Part shown: piece after piece, positions 37,171 to 49,917 of the stretch
Position numbering within the stretch: the stretch's first letter is position 1
Layout: each line of letters starts with the position of its first letter
NCBI GenBank assembly: GCA_015698045.1
Contig: BLAL01000059.1
Location: 5,001 to 69,000, forward strand
Reading direction: 5' to 3'
From: Rhizophagus clarus
Taxonomy: Eukaryota; Glomeromycota; Glomeromycetes; Glomerales; Glomeraceae
Length of the DNA: 64,000 bases
Notes under the pieces: model-generated
Databases searched by the model: none
Told to the model about the DNA's origin: nothing
The model's input: only the letters and a program-made list of their open reading frames with translations
Made by a program: the position numbers and the translations under genes

Positions 37171-38990
37171 AATTTTTATATATAGAATTAACAAATAATT
37201 TGAAGGTATGAAGTTTCTTTTTTGTTTATAAATATCACCTTTTATTCATTATTTTTATAAATTAGATTGACAGACATACCATTTCAGAAGTAAAAATATA
37301 TGTACGAATAAATGGATATGGGATGCTATCTTTATAAAAAATTCAATAAAAAAAGAAAAATTCATTTTTAAAACTAAAGCATAATTAGAAAATTTTTTGT
37401 TAAATAAATCAAATTTTCTATGAATTCATATAAAACTAATTCAAAAATAAACTTATTAATTCATTATTTACAAGATTACAAAAATGCACTTTGGCAAAAA
37501 TATTCTGAATTATATTCAGATGAAATGTGCTACACTGCATTTATGAAATGATTGGAAGGTGATCAATATCTATATAGAGATAATTTAAGAGAACTATATT
37601 TAATTTGTAATAAGTATGACTATAAAATTTTTTAGAAATAATAAAACTATATTGAAAATAATATTACAAAAATATGCAATTATGATTTTGAAGAAAGATA
37701 TAAAATTCAACTAATAAATATTATATTTTATATAAAAAGAATTAATAAAATATTTGCAAACTCTCTAATAATACTTTAAAAAAGATTTTTCATCAAAATT
37801 ATTCATTGATTTAATTAAAAAAGCATGCCATTCTTCATATATTATTTATTATCTTTTCCATACATTTGAAAACTATAATTTTTCTCATTAAGATATATGC
37901 TTGGACTGTAAAAACTTTTTTTTATTTTTTTGAATTATTGTATAAAAGTCTTCTATTAGAATATCATGATAATTTAGAAAATTATGAAAAACATTTAATC
38001 TATTTTCTTACTCATCATATATAAAAAACATATCTAAATTACTAATTTAATGTTAATCTTTAAGAGCCTGATCTAGATAATACATTGATAATTGTAGATT
38101 TTAAAATGGAAATACTTTCACAATTATCATAGAAAATAAAAGCTGCATTTTTTGGAAAAAGTAATGAATATTACATTTAGTATTAGTATATATGAAAAAT
38201 GATGATAATACTTTAAATATAAAAGCTTTTGATTATTAGTTTAATGATATAAAATAAGATGCATGATTCATAGTATCATTATTGCATATAGTATTAGAAA
38301 ATTTAGGAAAAAAGCCTAAATGGATTTTAATAATTTTAAATAATAGTTTCTTTTATAACAACAATAAATTGATGATAATTTTATCACATTAACATGATTG
38401 GTATAAAATTAAAATTCAAAAATAAATGTTTCTAGAAGCTAGTGAGACAAAGACAATGATTAACTCTTATTATGCTCAGATTTATTATAATATTACTTAC
38501 TTTTTATTATATTTAGAATTACTAATTTTTTTTTTTGATTTTTTCAGTTTACTCATATAATGAAATAATATATTCATTTGAAATATAAAATTACAAAAGG
38601 ACAGAATATTGAAAATGCTCAAATTTTAACTGAAATCTATATAATACATCTAGAACTTAATTGTGAAAATAGTTTATATGTTACTAATTATTATAAAATT
38701 AAATAGATTATTTTTTTCTTATACTTTTTTTTCTTTTTTAGAAATCAGTATAGAAAAAGAAAAAAAAATTGAAACTATAATTAAAATATCCAACTAGAAT
38801 AAACAAAAATAGCCAATTAAAGGTAAAGAAGTTAATTAAATTTTAGCATGTACATTACCATATACTGGTTTGTAGCATTATTTTTCACTAGAAAACATCA
38901 CAAAAATAGTAAAAAAAGCAATAGAAAAACCTTAACTAATTGTATCACATCATACAAATTCAATAAACCATGAATTATATCTATACTAAG

Positions 38991-40195
38991 ACTTTCAGAT
39001 ATTACTTATCATTCTTAAATATTATTTTTCAACAACTGTATGCATATTTACTCTTTAATAAGTTTATTAGATAAAGAAAATATTCCTTAAGTTACCATAA
39101 GTATATATGCTTTATAGTGTCTAATTATTCTTTTAAAAAGATAAAAATTCCATAATAAAAAAAATAAAAATATTCTTGAAAATATAATGAAAATGTTAGA
39201 TTTAATAAATAATCCAGAATGTATAATGAAAAAAAAAGGTAACTAACCAACTTATCTCATATTAATATTCAAAAAAAAACATGAAGGAGTAAAGATTTTT
39301 TGCATTTTTTTTTCAGTATATAAATATTTTTTGCTATATGATCTCTAAAGAAATATTACAAAAGTATTCAAAAATAGGATATAAAACCAATTTTAGAATA
39401 AATTAAAGCATTACTTATAACAATGTTCCTCAATAGTAATGTAAATAAAAAAAAAAAATAAACATATAAGAGATGTATAATGAATTTATATACTAAACAA
39501 ACTAAGATAAAATTAGTAAAGAAGATATTTCAAAATCCTTTACTATTCATAATTGAATCACTAGAATAGCAGCTTCATTTAAAATACATATGTCAAAGTA
39601 TGCATTAAAAAAAGGCTGAAGCTTCTAATATTATGTAGTTTATATTGTGTAATAAAATTTATATGAAATAATAATAATAAAGCTTATATTAGTATAAAAA
39701 GTTTATAGTTTATATTATACATGGAACCTGAAACCTTCAAGTAGATTTCTGAAAATTCTGGATTTCAGAATATATGAATCGAAATCTTTCCTAAAACTCA
39801 AAATTAATTCTGAAATCTAAAACTGTTTTGACCTGAATTATACTCGACCTGACCAGCACTATCTATAATTTTTGGCCAAGATAATGACTTAGACCCAAAA
39901 TATTAATTTATTAAAATTTAAAAATTACGAATGTTTAATTTCACTTTTATTATTAATTATAAATGCTAAATGGATTACATCACTATTGTTACTTAAAAGA
40001 AACCTTGAGTCCTATAATTAAATCAAAATAAATAACATGATTAATACATAAGTTTCAGTTATATTTTGGTATTACTTAGAATATATGCCATATATAATAT
40101 TCAGATTTGATTGAATTAGTTAGATCTAATTAATCATATGATTTTTTTTTTAATTTTTATTTTTTTTTTGGTAAGATTTCAGATAATTGGTTATA
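38991..40195. other. AT-rich stretch, possible 3' part of a dead transposon
   Basis: Short plus-strand frames follow the transposase relic but no further motif is clear. Around 39720-39850 words such as TTTCAGAA, CTGAAAT and GACCTGAATTATACTCGACC recur in both orientations. This may be a terminal part of a TIR element, but I could not define its ends. Confidence 0.35.
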
Positions 40196-40740
40196 AATGG
40201 ATTAATATTAAAGAAACATATTAAATGTTTTTTTTATTTTTTTTTTTTTTTAGATTTTCAGACGCACTTAGACAAACCCAGACTTAAAATGTAATGGTAA
40301 GTTGAGTGATATTTTTTTTAATACTAAAAAAACATTAGAATGTTAAGCTAATATTTTTTTATTTCTTATTTTTTTAGATTGCCAGATGCTTTTAAACAAA
40401 TCTGAACTTGGAATATAATAATAAGTTGGGAAATGACAGTTTTTTAATGTTAAGAAAATGTAATAATATTTCTTTATTTCATTTCTTTAAATTGCCAGAT
40501 GCTCTTATATGAACTTGGACTTGAAATATAATGATAAATTGAAAGGAAGCAGTTTTTTTTAATATTGAGAAAATATACTGCCATTACTTTATTTCTTATT
40601 TCTTTAGATTACAAGACTTTTTTAAATAATCCCAGACTTGATGATATTATGAGTGGAGTTTTGTCTAATTGATTTAAAGAAATATACTTAAATATTTCTT
40701 TTTTTTTTATTTTAGGATGTTGATTTTTAGGTATTATAAT
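40196..40740 (+). repeat. Tandem micro-exon-like repeat (family A, copy 2)
   Basis: Five units of about 110-125 bp. Each consists of a T-rich tract, TTTTTTAG, a 35-45 nt block with CCAGATGC.CTTA and ACTTGGAATATAATG-like sequence, then GTAAGTTG or similar. Acceptor-like AGs are near 40254, 40379, 40606 and 40714; at about 40488 the AG is mutated (TTTCTTTAAATTGCCAG). The block is recognisably the same as at 497-1135. Confidence 0.72.
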
Positions 40741-41585
40741 ATGACAGGAAGTTTTAGTTTTATTTAATTACTAGTATCATTGATTGAAATTTTAATAAAA
40801 ATTTTTTTATTAAAATAAAAATAAAATTAAATATTTCAATAAAATGATAAGACAAAAATATTTTTAATTACATGTTAATTATTGTACAAATAAATAAAGT
40901 TGTATTCAAGATATTATATATTATATAGTATTATACTCTGGGTATTTTACAAAATTTTAAAATCAAAATTCTTTATGTAAAGTACTTAGGTACTTTAAAA
41001 TTCTGGCAAATTTTTTCAGAGGAGTACTGTGCATAAGGGGTACTATGGCCCATAATATCAGTAAACTCTTGATCACTGAAATTCAGTATTATCATCACGT
41101 CAGGTATTAGTTTTATCTATAACCAAAAAGAGATTTTTCTTATTTTATATTTCTAATATTATCTCTTGTTTTTAATTCATATGTTATTATAATCTTTTTC
41201 TATTTTCATGAAAAATAACTTATAAACTAATTTCAAATGGTAGAAGTTTAATATCTAAACATATTTTCTAATTTAGTTAAATTTATATTTATCAAATTAT
41301 ACAAAAAAAAAATAATTGTAATTTATAATTAATAAATTATAATAGTATATTTTTTTTTATTAATTATTATATTTTAGTTTTAACATTTTAATATTAGCTT
41401 ATTGTATTTTAATAGGCAATTTTATATATAATATAGGAATTATATAATTAATAATATAATTATGAAAAAAACAAAAAATTGCTAAAAAAAGATTGGAAAA
41501 AAATAATTATTAGTTATACTTTAGATTACTTTATAATTGACAGTAATAAGTAATACTAAGGTGAGTTAGTTCTTTTAAAATTATT
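40741..41585. other. AT-rich stretch without recognisable genes
   Basis: Mostly homopolymer-rich A/T sequence. A small GC-richer patch at 41020-41105 (GGAGTACTGTGCATAAGGGG) has no coding signal that I can see. Confidence 0.4.
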
Positions 41586-41589
41586 TAGA

Positions 41590-42350
41590 ACTAGTAATAT
41601 TATTACTTTTTTTTCAATTTATTAATACCTGGTTTTTCTAAGATTCTTTCAATCATTTTATTATGTAAAGATATAAATTTTTTATAAAAAACTCTTTTTT
41701 ACTTAGACCCACTAAATATTTTTAAAATCTGTTCAATTAAATGAGTATTAGCTAATAGTTTTTTTCTTTATAACAATATTTTTGCATTATCTTTAGTAAA
41801 TTTTTTTTAGTAATTTTTTTTTTTGATTTTCTTTACTTTATTTTTAAATCTAAGCTTATAAATAAGGTTCTTTAAATCATTATCTATTTAATTAGATAAC
41901 TTTTAATTTTTTTGTTTACCTATTATTTCTATTATCTTTTCTACTATATCTGAATTAAAGAAAGATATACATGTAGGAAACTCTTTTATTTTAATTCCAA
42001 ATGCTCTAATTTACTTTTTAATTTAATTATTTTAGTTTTAAAAGAAAAAATTGTAATTTATTAGAAAATAAAGCTTTTTGAAATAAAATTGCTTCTTTTT
42101 TTAGTATTTTAATTAAAGATTTAAATGATTTTATTTTAGCAGACTATTTGATTTTAAGCTTAATATGGATTACTTATTCAAAAATAATACTAGAACAGAT
42201 ATAATTAAAACTCTTCACTCATTCTAAATAAATATTCTGCAGGTTTTTATAATCATTAATAATATTAGAAGCAATTTTGATACTATTATACAATACTTTT
42301 TTAAATTTTAATTTATGAATACTATCAAATTAATGATCTAAGAGGATGTT
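41590..42350 (-). pseudogene. Unidentified coding relic with many stops
   Basis: One minus-strand frame stays protein-like for about 750 bp despite stops. It reads (from 42340 down) FDSIHKLKFKKVLYNSIKIA, KIKSFKSLIKILKKEAILF, FKNKVKKIKKK, LLANTHLIEQILKIFSGSK and KRVFYKKFISLHNKMIERIL, ending near EKPGINK. Stops often stand where Trp or Gln would fit. It is Lys-rich and helical. I do not recognise the family; it could be part of a transposable element or a decayed lineage-specific gene. Confidence 0.4.
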
Positions 42351-43190
42351 TATTTAGTAAACCCAACTATTTTATAGAATAAATTAATTAATATTAATTA
42401 AAATAATAATTAAATTTATTATTTTAAAAAATTTTGCAAATTTATTTTTGAAAAATGTTACAAATTTTTAATAATTACAAATTTGTATAGAAATTTATGA
42501 AATTTTTTAAAATGTACATCAGTATATTCTTAAATTTACACAAAAATATAATTTACAGAATTATGCAGATTGCTAAACCAAAATTTTTTTCAATATAATG
42601 TTCATATAATTTTTTTTGTATAAAAAAATATATATCCAATTTTTTCATAAGACTTATTTAAAAAAGATTATTTGAAATAAATATTAAAAAATAATCAATA
42701 TATTAATTAACTAATAAATTTAATAAATTATGTAAAATATATACAATAATAAAATAATATTATTAAATAAATTATATTAAAATTATCAAGTTAAATTACT
42801 TAGATAAAATTATTCTGAATGCAAAAAAAATTTATTTAATATTTATTTACAATGAAATTAAATTAATCATTGTAAATTATATATATTAAAAATAATACTT
42901 ATAAAATAATAAATAAAAAGAAAATCTTATTATTTTTTTATACTATATTAATGAAATTTTAATATACAGTAGAAAAAATTTTGTAAAATAATCTATAATG
43001 ATTAAATAACTTTAATAATAAATAATAAATTTTTTTTTTTGTTATAAAAAAATTAATGTAAATTAAATAAAATTCTTTGCATTCTAAGTATATTTAAAAG
43101 TAAGAAAAGAATTATTATATAATTATTTAATTTAAAAAAAATCGATTTTTGTTATAAAATTGGTACAAATCTTTTTTTAGTATTGCTTAA
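42351..43190. other. AT-rich region downstream of the F-box gene
   Basis: Very AT-rich with no frame or repeat worth naming. It would contain the 3' UTR of the F-box gene, whose stop is at 43191-43193. Confidence 0.45.
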
Positions 43191-44804
43191 TTATTTAATT
43201 AACATTAAATCTACAGTTACTTGTACAGGTAACCAAGTTAGATCCAACATTTCTTCATTTTTTATCAATTTACTATATTTTTTTCCATATTTTTCTACAA
43301 TTTTAATAAATATTGATTTACTAAAACAATTAAATGCAAAATGATTTATAGATCCAGGACACATATCTAAGAATTCATCCCATGTTTCATGACTAAATTT
43401 TAATCCATCTAATTCTATTCTTTTTAATGTAGATGGTAAAGCAGTTCCTAATTCAATTAAAGACTTTTTTACTTCAAATAATTTCCATTTTTTTGGTATT
43501 TTTAATTCAATAAGACTTGTACAAGATCTAAATAATGTAATTAACTGTTGCATTTCAGAATCTCTTTCAATTGTAACACTTAAATTAAGTAAATTTGGAC
43601 AAAATGTTGCAATTGTTTCCATTATGTCAGCATATAATGATAAATTAACATTTAATCCTATATTTATTAGGGATTCTCTAGAATTTTGTATTATAGCCTT
43701 AATTTCTGCTGTTGGAGGATCTGGAACTGTTTCAGTATCAATTATAAAAGTTTGTAATTTTTCAAAACTTGCTTCTGCTAATGGTTTCATTAGCTTTGTA
43801 CTTAAATGTTGACATTGCTCAAATTTTAATGTTTGTAAATTACGACATTCTGCTAAACCGCAAAATAATTTTGTGTAATCCTCATTTTTAGGAAAGATGC
43901 ATCTTATTAGTTCCATATATTTTAAAGTTCTAGCTTGTTTTCTTAATGACGATAAAATTTCAAGAATTTCACTTGACCAGTTTGTAAGTGTAAACTTAAT
44001 TAACCTTCTTTGAACCTTAATAAATTCTGCCAATATTTCAGGCGATGTTTCCGCAGATTCATGAATACTAAGTATTTCAATGTCTTTGCATATTTTAGCC
44101 ATGCTATGTAAGATACGATTCTTCATGAATTGACCTCCACATAAGAATTCTCGAAGATCTGATAATGCAACGTACGCTCCAGGATAACATGGCCAAGATA
44201 AACAATCAACTTCGTCTTCTTTAGGATTATATTCAAAATATCTTATGTCTAATGATAATCGGTCTAATCTTGCATATCCTGTTGTAAAAATTATTCCCAA
44301 CTCCGTAACGATTCTATTTGCTAAGTCTATTTGCTTCCTTTTAAATTCTGAACAAAATGGTTCAAGTAAAGTTTTAGTTCTCAACCACATTCTAACAGCT
44401 TTATATACCTTCTTAAAATCTACGTATCTTAGATATGATAAATAATTCAAAGCCGGCCTATCAGATGATAAATGTGATAATCCATTTGGAACCGATGTTA
44501 ATAAAGACTTTTTTTTCTCGTCAGAGAAAAATAAGAAATATACAGTAACAAGTTCAGAAGATGCCATTATTGAAGAAATATCAAATGGCCGTTTCCATAA
44601 GATAAAAGCAGCACTCTCGCACCATGTTTTATTAACAAGAAGGCAAGAATGCAATGATTTTATATCATCATCTGCAAAAAAAGAAAAGATTTCGCCCAAA
44701 GTTTCAGGCGGTAAATAAGGAGAGTAATGAACTTCTTTTGATTTATTATAAGTCGCATAATTATTTACATCGGTCGTTTCTTTGAAGGGATGATGATCGG
44801 TCAT
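43191..44804 (-). CDS. F-box protein with LRR-like C-terminal region
   Basis: An uninterrupted frame of 537 residues starting at the ATG before TDHHPFKETTD. Residues about 28-75 form an F-box: YSPYLPPETLGEIFSFFADD, then SLHSCLLVNKTWCESAAFIL and W, which binds SKP1 in SCF ubiquitin ligases. The rest has repeated leucine-rich strands (LRKQARTLKYMELIRCIFPK, CRNLQTLKFEQCQHLST, CPNLLNLSVTIE, STLKRIELDGLKF), probably the substrate-recognition repeats. This single-exon arrangement is common in the very large F-box families of Glomeromycotina. The substrate cannot be told. No break is seen and codon use is AT-biased like the other host genes. The MATE gene begins 898 bp away in divergent orientation. 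Confidence 0.88.
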   Translation of the reverse strand: MTDHHPFKETTDVNNYATYNKSKEVHYSPYLPPETLGEIFSFFADDDIKSLHSCLLVNKTWCESAAFILWKRPFDISSIMASSELVTVYFLFFSDEKKKSLLTSVPNGLSHLSSDRPALNYLSYLRYVDFKKVYKAVRMWLRTKTLLEPFCSEFKRKQIDLANRIVTELGIIFTTGYARLDRLSLDIRYFEYNPKEDEVDCLSWPCYPGAYVALSDLREFLCGGQFMKNRILHSMAKICKDIEILSIHESAETSPEILAEFIKVQRRLIKFTLTNWSSEILEILSSLRKQARTLKYMELIRCIFPKNEDYTKLFCGLAECRNLQTLKFEQCQHLSTKLMKPLAEASFEKLQTFIIDTETVPDPPTAEIKAIIQNSRESLINIGLNVNLSLYADIMETIATFCPNLLNLSVTIERDSEMQQLITLFRSCTSLIELKIPKKWKLFEVKKSLIELGTALPSTLKRIELDGLKFSHETWDEFLDMCPGSINHFAFNCFSKSIFIKIVEKYGKKYSKLIKNEEMLDLTWLPVQVTVDLMLIK

Positions 44805-45701
44805 TACGGATGACGTACTAAGTTGCTTATTTATAACGGCAAAAGGATAGTAATATTAAAGAATTATCAGAAAATCAGGGGGAATTTTTACATATACATA
44901 CCACGTGCAATTTATCTTTAATAAAGACTACCAAAACTCCTAAAAATATTTGAATTCTGGTTAGACAAATTATCAATGACACAATCTCATTTGAAAATTA
45001 ACAAGAGATGTCCGTAAACAAAATGAATTTGGACTCGAAATTTGAATGAACACTAAAATGGAAATAATTAAATAAATAAACGATAAAAATGAAAAAGACT
45101 TATGAAATATTATTCAATGTGAAAAAAAGATTGAAAAGAATTCCGACAGTAATGAAATAGTTAAAATAAAAGGTAGAAAATGATGATATTTTTTGTAGTT
45201 TCAATGAATGTGTTTGAAGTCGGAACAACTCGAAGCATAGCATTTAATTTTTTGAAAAACGCCTGATTAATTATTTAATACTGCGGAAAAGAAACAGGTT
45301 TAAACAACACAAATATTTTGATTCATTTTTCTGCAACATTATAAAAGAAACCCCAAGAGATGGTCTCTACTCAGCCTTTTCCCATCTCGGATTCTATGTG
45401 AAACGACATCATTTCAAATTTGGTCAGGATGCTGATTTTCATGCGCCTATAAACTTCTAAAAAAATTAAGCTGCGTAACTTGTATTTAATAAACGATTGA
45501 CATCATTTTCCAATCACAAGGTTTTCAGCACGTGCTTTAGTTGCATCCCTCGATCGGTCAAATTTTCATTGTATAAATCGTCCTACCAATTTTCTCCGTA
45601 TTGAGCTAGAACTGTGTTTTCTCAAACGAAAAAAGAATACTGTGTCTCTTGCGAACAAAAAAAAAGAATTATAAGTGTTACTTATAATTCTTTGTATAAC
45701 A
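44805..45701. other. Divergent intergenic region between F-box and MATE genes
   Basis: It must hold both promoters because the genes are transcribed outward. It is less AT-rich toward the MATE gene (45230-45640). I see no confident regulatory motif. A (AAAAAAAG) run and TTATAATTCTTTG precede the MATE ATG. Confidence 0.5.
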
Positions 45702-47695
45702 ATGTCAACTTCAAATGAAGAGCTACGTGAAAACGCAAACGAAACAACAGTATTGTTACCTGTACAAAATAATGTTATTACCCCTCAAACCCGTAACTTG
45801 GACGAAGCACTTTATATTTTTCAGAAAGCCGTTCCAGTTTTTTTCGCTTCGTTCTTACAATATATTTTTTCGGTCGCAAGTGTTTTTACATTGGGCCACA
45901 TGGTAAGCTTTGTGGTTTATTATTTATTACTTATGGACCCTAAATAATCTTGTATTTATTTATAAGGGATATGTAGAATTGGCAGCGTTATCATTAAGCT
46001 CAATGGTGAGTTGGAGTCTTTGACAATTTTAAGTGCGCATGGATTTTCTGTTTATTTATAAATAGTAAATAGATTAGGAATTGATCTTCTTTATCTTTAA
46101 TTCACTAATTTAGTTTGCCTCAGTAACCGGAATTTCCATAATTTATGGCGCGACTTCTGCTTTAGACACTTTGTGCCCACAGGGTTACACATCAGGAAAC
46201 CCGAAAATGGTTGGCGTTTATTTACAACGCGCCATTATTATTATTATTCTTGGGTTCATTCCAATAAGTTTCATTTGGTGGGAATCTGGAATAATTCTGG
46301 TTTATTTAGGTCAAGATGAAGAAGCATCAGCATATGCGCAAAAATTTTTACGTTGGTCAATTTTGGGTGCTCCAGCCACTTTTATTTTTTGGTGTGTCGA
46401 AAAGTTTTTACAAGGACAAGGTAAATTATTATTTATAATATTTATATAATTCATCATATTAATATTATATACGTATATGTTAATATTAATTCCCTACTGA
46501 ATAAAAGGTATTATGCAAGCCACGTCTTACGTTCTTATAATTATTAGCCCAATTAGCATCATTTTAAATTACGCGCTAGTTTGGTGGGAACCAATAGCCC
46601 TTGGGTTTATTGGTGCACCAATAGCGACAAATATTTCTAATTGGTTAATGTTAATTCTTAGCATCCTTTATATTAAGTATATCGACGGCCACCAGGCGTG
46701 GGGTGGTTGGACCCGTGCGTGTCTTGATGACTGGTCGTCCTTCACGAGATTAGCAATTCCTGGAATTTTGACAGCTTGCGCGGATTGGTGGATTTATGAA
46801 TCAATAGCGTTGGCTTCAGGTTACTTCGGGAGTATATCATTGGCAGCTCATCGTTTAGTTCTTACCATTATACTATTATTTTTCCAATTACCAAGAAGCA
46901 TCTCGATAGCAACTTCAAATAGGGTTGGTAATTTATTAGGAGAAGGATTAGTTAATAAAGCAAAAATTACCGCCAAAGTTTCTTTAATTCTTGCATTTAT
47001 AAGTGCTACATGTAGTGCAACTGGAATATTAATTTTCAGGGATTCATTGGGGTAAATGTTATAAAATGAAGTAGAAATCACTGCATTATTAGAAGGTGAT
47101 CTTATGTTGTATTATTTCTTTTAATTTCTTTTATTTCATTTGATGATTAATATTTTCTTAATTATTAGGTACTTATTCACAGACAAAGAAGAAGTTATAA
47201 AATTAACCGCAACAATTTTGCCTCTTTGCGCGCTATTTCAAGTATGTAATACCAGTAATAGTAAATTAAGTGATTGACTTGTTAGACTTATTAATTAAAA
47301 AAAATTTACTTTATTAAAGATATCAGATGCGACAGGTATCATAGGTGGAGGAATATTGCGGGGACAAGGTTTTATTAATTTTTATCCCTTTTTTCTTTTT
47401 TTTTTTATCAATACATTTACTAATGAGTATATTCATTTATTAAGGGAGGCAAAAGACTATTTCTATAATTTATTTATCAGCATATTATAAATTTGCGTTA
47501 CCAGTTGGACTTTTGTTAGCGTTTAAATTTAATTATGAATTATTTGGACTATGGTCAGGGGTTACTGGTGGATCTATTCTTATGGGAATTGGTATATTTA
47601 CAGCTGTAATAACAACTAATTGGGAATGGGAGGTTGAAGAATGTAAAAGAAGAATAAAAGTTGACTCACTGGAAGATGAAATTTTGGAAGTTTGA
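45702..47695 (+). CDS. MATE-family multidrug/toxin extrusion transporter
   Basis: A cation-coupled efflux transporter of a cellular membrane (plasma or vacuolar membrane not distinguishable). Seven exons (45702-45902, 45967-46005, 46114-46420, 46508-47051, 47169-47241, 47320-47368, 47445-47695) join with consistent phases to about 487 residues, the usual MATE length. A short soluble N-terminus precedes about twelve hydrophobic segments. Family-like features include SALDTLCPQGYTSGNP in place of the eukaryotic ALET.CGQA.G pattern, QRAIIIIILGFIPI, RWSILGAPATFIFWCVEKFL, QAWGGWTRACLDDW and SIATSNRVGNLLGEG. The start chosen is the ATG of MSTSNEELREN; an upstream in-frame GTG at 45675 is not a likely eukaryotic start. 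It shows no sign of damage. The substrate is unknown. Confidence 0.92.
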
Positions 47696-48950
47696 TAACG
47701 AAATTAACAATGGTAATTTTGACGAATATTTATTTAATATTAGTTTAGTTTACTAGTTAATATAATAGGTAGCAATCTACTTAATTCACTTATTATGATA
47801 TTAATTAATATAACATACATAAGTAATATATATTTAGTTTTTAATCTTAAATTCGAATACACATTCTTGTTCTGATACATACTTAAATGTGTTCTGATAT
47901 ATACTTTTGAAATTTAATTCTCTTAATGGAAAATAAATATATATCTAGCATACAAAATTGACATATATTCATGAATACCAGTTTGTTAAACAATTAAAAC
48001 ATTTCATTTATAAGATAAAAAAAAATTTGTTTCATTTGAAACATTAGTTAACAAGAACTGCCATTTTTCTGATAAATATCTTTTCACAAATTGTCAGAGG
48101 ACTTATTATCTATCATGAGTACAGTGTGAATTTGCATTTTATGTCAAAAATTTACCAATTGGAATTATTATTTGATTATAATAAAAAAACTTCATATAAG
48201 ACATAGAAACAAATATAAAAAGTGAATTAGTGGCATATATAGCAGTTTTAGATATGTGATGATAATTTTGCTTAGCAATAGTTTATATTTTAATCTTTAT
48301 AAGTTTATATATAATAATATTCATAGAAAATTGGTAATTTTAAATTTTAAAACAATTTTAATATAATTTAAATAAAAGAATTTACTATTTATTACTACTG
48401 GTAATTATTACTAATATCACATAATTTATAAAAAATTTTTATTGATTAGTTTTTAATTTTTATTTAATCAATAAAAATATCAAAAAAAAAATTTAGATCT
48501 GGATTTATATAAAATTACAGTCAGTTCTAAAAATACTGTAATTATAAGATACAGTATTGTAAATAATAGGTTGTAATTTAGTTTCTTTAAAATGCAAAAG
48601 TTATAATGCTATAATTGTACCATAATATTATAATTATATTGTAATTATAATTGGATTATTTTATATAAGATTATGTAACTATTAAACATTAATAATTACA
48701 ACTTTTTTTCATTAAACTTAAAAAAGGTTAAAAAAGTATTTTAAAATTTTTTTATTAAAAAACAAAAAAAAAATTCACAAAATTTTTATCAAATTAACTA
48801 AAACTAAAAAAACTGATTTTTTTTATTAAACTACTAAAAAAAGTATTTTGCAACCTTTTTTATCAAAAAAATATTGCAAACCATTTTTTTAAAAAGAATA
48901 AATTTATATTTAGTATTTTGTATAATGATTAGAACTTATATCCTTTTTGT
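47696..48950. other. AT-rich region with two transposon relics
   Basis: Near 48241-48350 the sequence (TTTTGCTTAGCAATAGTTTATATTTTAATC) resembles the ~178-bp repeats of the element 2557-7106. At 48510-48665 a CpG-poor relic matches the left part of the element 26862-28507: CTGTAATTATAAGATACAGT here, CTGTAATTATAAGACACAGT there. No gene is seen. Confidence 0.5.
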
Positions 48951-49248
48951 AGGACCCCAGACATTACTAAAATAACTCACATTTTTTTTTTTACCCATTT
49001 TTCTCAAAATTAAGCCAATTTGCTCTTTTAGTTTTTTAAGGATATCTCGCCATCTATTTAACCAATTTTGATAAACATTTTTTTAATTTGTAAATCTCAT
49101 TGAGAGCTATATTTTAAAAAAAAGTTCATTCAATTTTAATTATTGGTTGACGAGAAAATTGCAAAAAACATGTTTTTTAGCTTCTAAATTTCACATCAAT
49201 TTGCTCTTTTTCATAATTATGAGTTATATTAGTAATGTCTGGGGTCCT
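48951..49248. mobile_element. MITE with 29-bp TIR and 8-bp TSD
   Basis: A perfect 8-bp duplication, CTTTTTGT, lies at 48943-48950 and 49249-49256. The inverted ends start AGGACCCCAGACATTACTAA and match over 29 bp with one difference. Its 298 bp are non-coding. The AGGACCCC start and the 8-bp duplication recall the larger element at 2557-7106, so they may share a transposase. Confidence 0.9.
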
Positions 49249-49917
49249 CTTTTTGTATAATGCTTAAATCTTATATTTATATTATATAATTTAAATTTAT
49301 AAATTTTATTGGCTAATTTTTAAATTTTATTAATTAATAATAAAAGAAATAAAAATTCTAGTATCTTTATAAATAAAAAAAAGAAAAAAAAAAGAAACAT
49401 TAAAAATATTTTTTAAAATTATAAAAAATAAAATATGTTTATATGCTTTTTGCTTATTAGTTTATATATTCAAATGAAAAAAAAAGAAATGTTAAAAATA
49501 TTTTTTAAAAAAAAAAAAATCCATTTACATATTTTCATTTACTTATTATAAATCTAGTTTATATTTTCATTCTAATATTTCTACAAATAAAAAAAAAAAA
49601 TATTAAAAATATTTTTCAAAAGTAAAAAAAATTATTTATATATCCTCTTTTTACTTATTTATTATAAACCTAATTTATATATTCATTTCAGTATAATCCT
49701 TATACATAGTCTGGTAATTCTATATTTTGTATAAATACATAATTTATAATCCTAGTAATTAATTACCAAAATTTTTAAAAATACATAAATATATAATTAT
49801 TTATGCCATACATAAATTAGCTTAAATATTATTAGTTGATTATAAGTCATATGATCTTATTTTTTGAATAAATTAAACAGAATCTAGTTTCAATATTTTT
49901 TTGTATTTTAATATATA

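Larger units (their letters stand above)
30971..38990 (+). pseudogene. Second DDE transposase pseudogene, hit by three insertions
   Basis: Plus-strand coding relics can be followed across the inserts. 31080-31240: SSHLKSQITYLHIISKHKNI, LVLAEILIENIHYK. 33950-34440: FFNKQEFIIRILIGNKENAK, SNNIKNSISEATISSLY, LNKIKIFVFGFNTSSKPEFY. 34490-34790: GLSNPTT*KILKKHHVSTCK and KAWQCMLKSARC. 34900-35095: GFFTSNSLYQ, F*KYFTQ. After the insert at 35105-37170: KNALWQKYSELYSDEMCYTA and LEGDQYLYRDNLRELYLICN (37440-37630), then DNTLIIVDFKMEILSQLS (catalytic Asp, about 38080), WILIILNNSFFYNNNKL (Asp of the usual SDNG replaced by Asn, about 38330), MFLEASETKTMI (about 38430) and LACTLPYTGL (about 38850). I recognise it as a multicopy Rhizophagus transposase-like family. 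Dozens of stops make it dead. Confidence 0.72.

Noticed and set aside
39720..39860. Possible terminal repeat of a TIR element (TTTCAGAA / CTGAAATC words)
   Set aside because: I could not find a matching second end or any flanking duplication.
43624..44445. Plus-strand frames within the F-box gene
   Set aside because: They are antisense to an intact 537-residue frame with a clear F-box.
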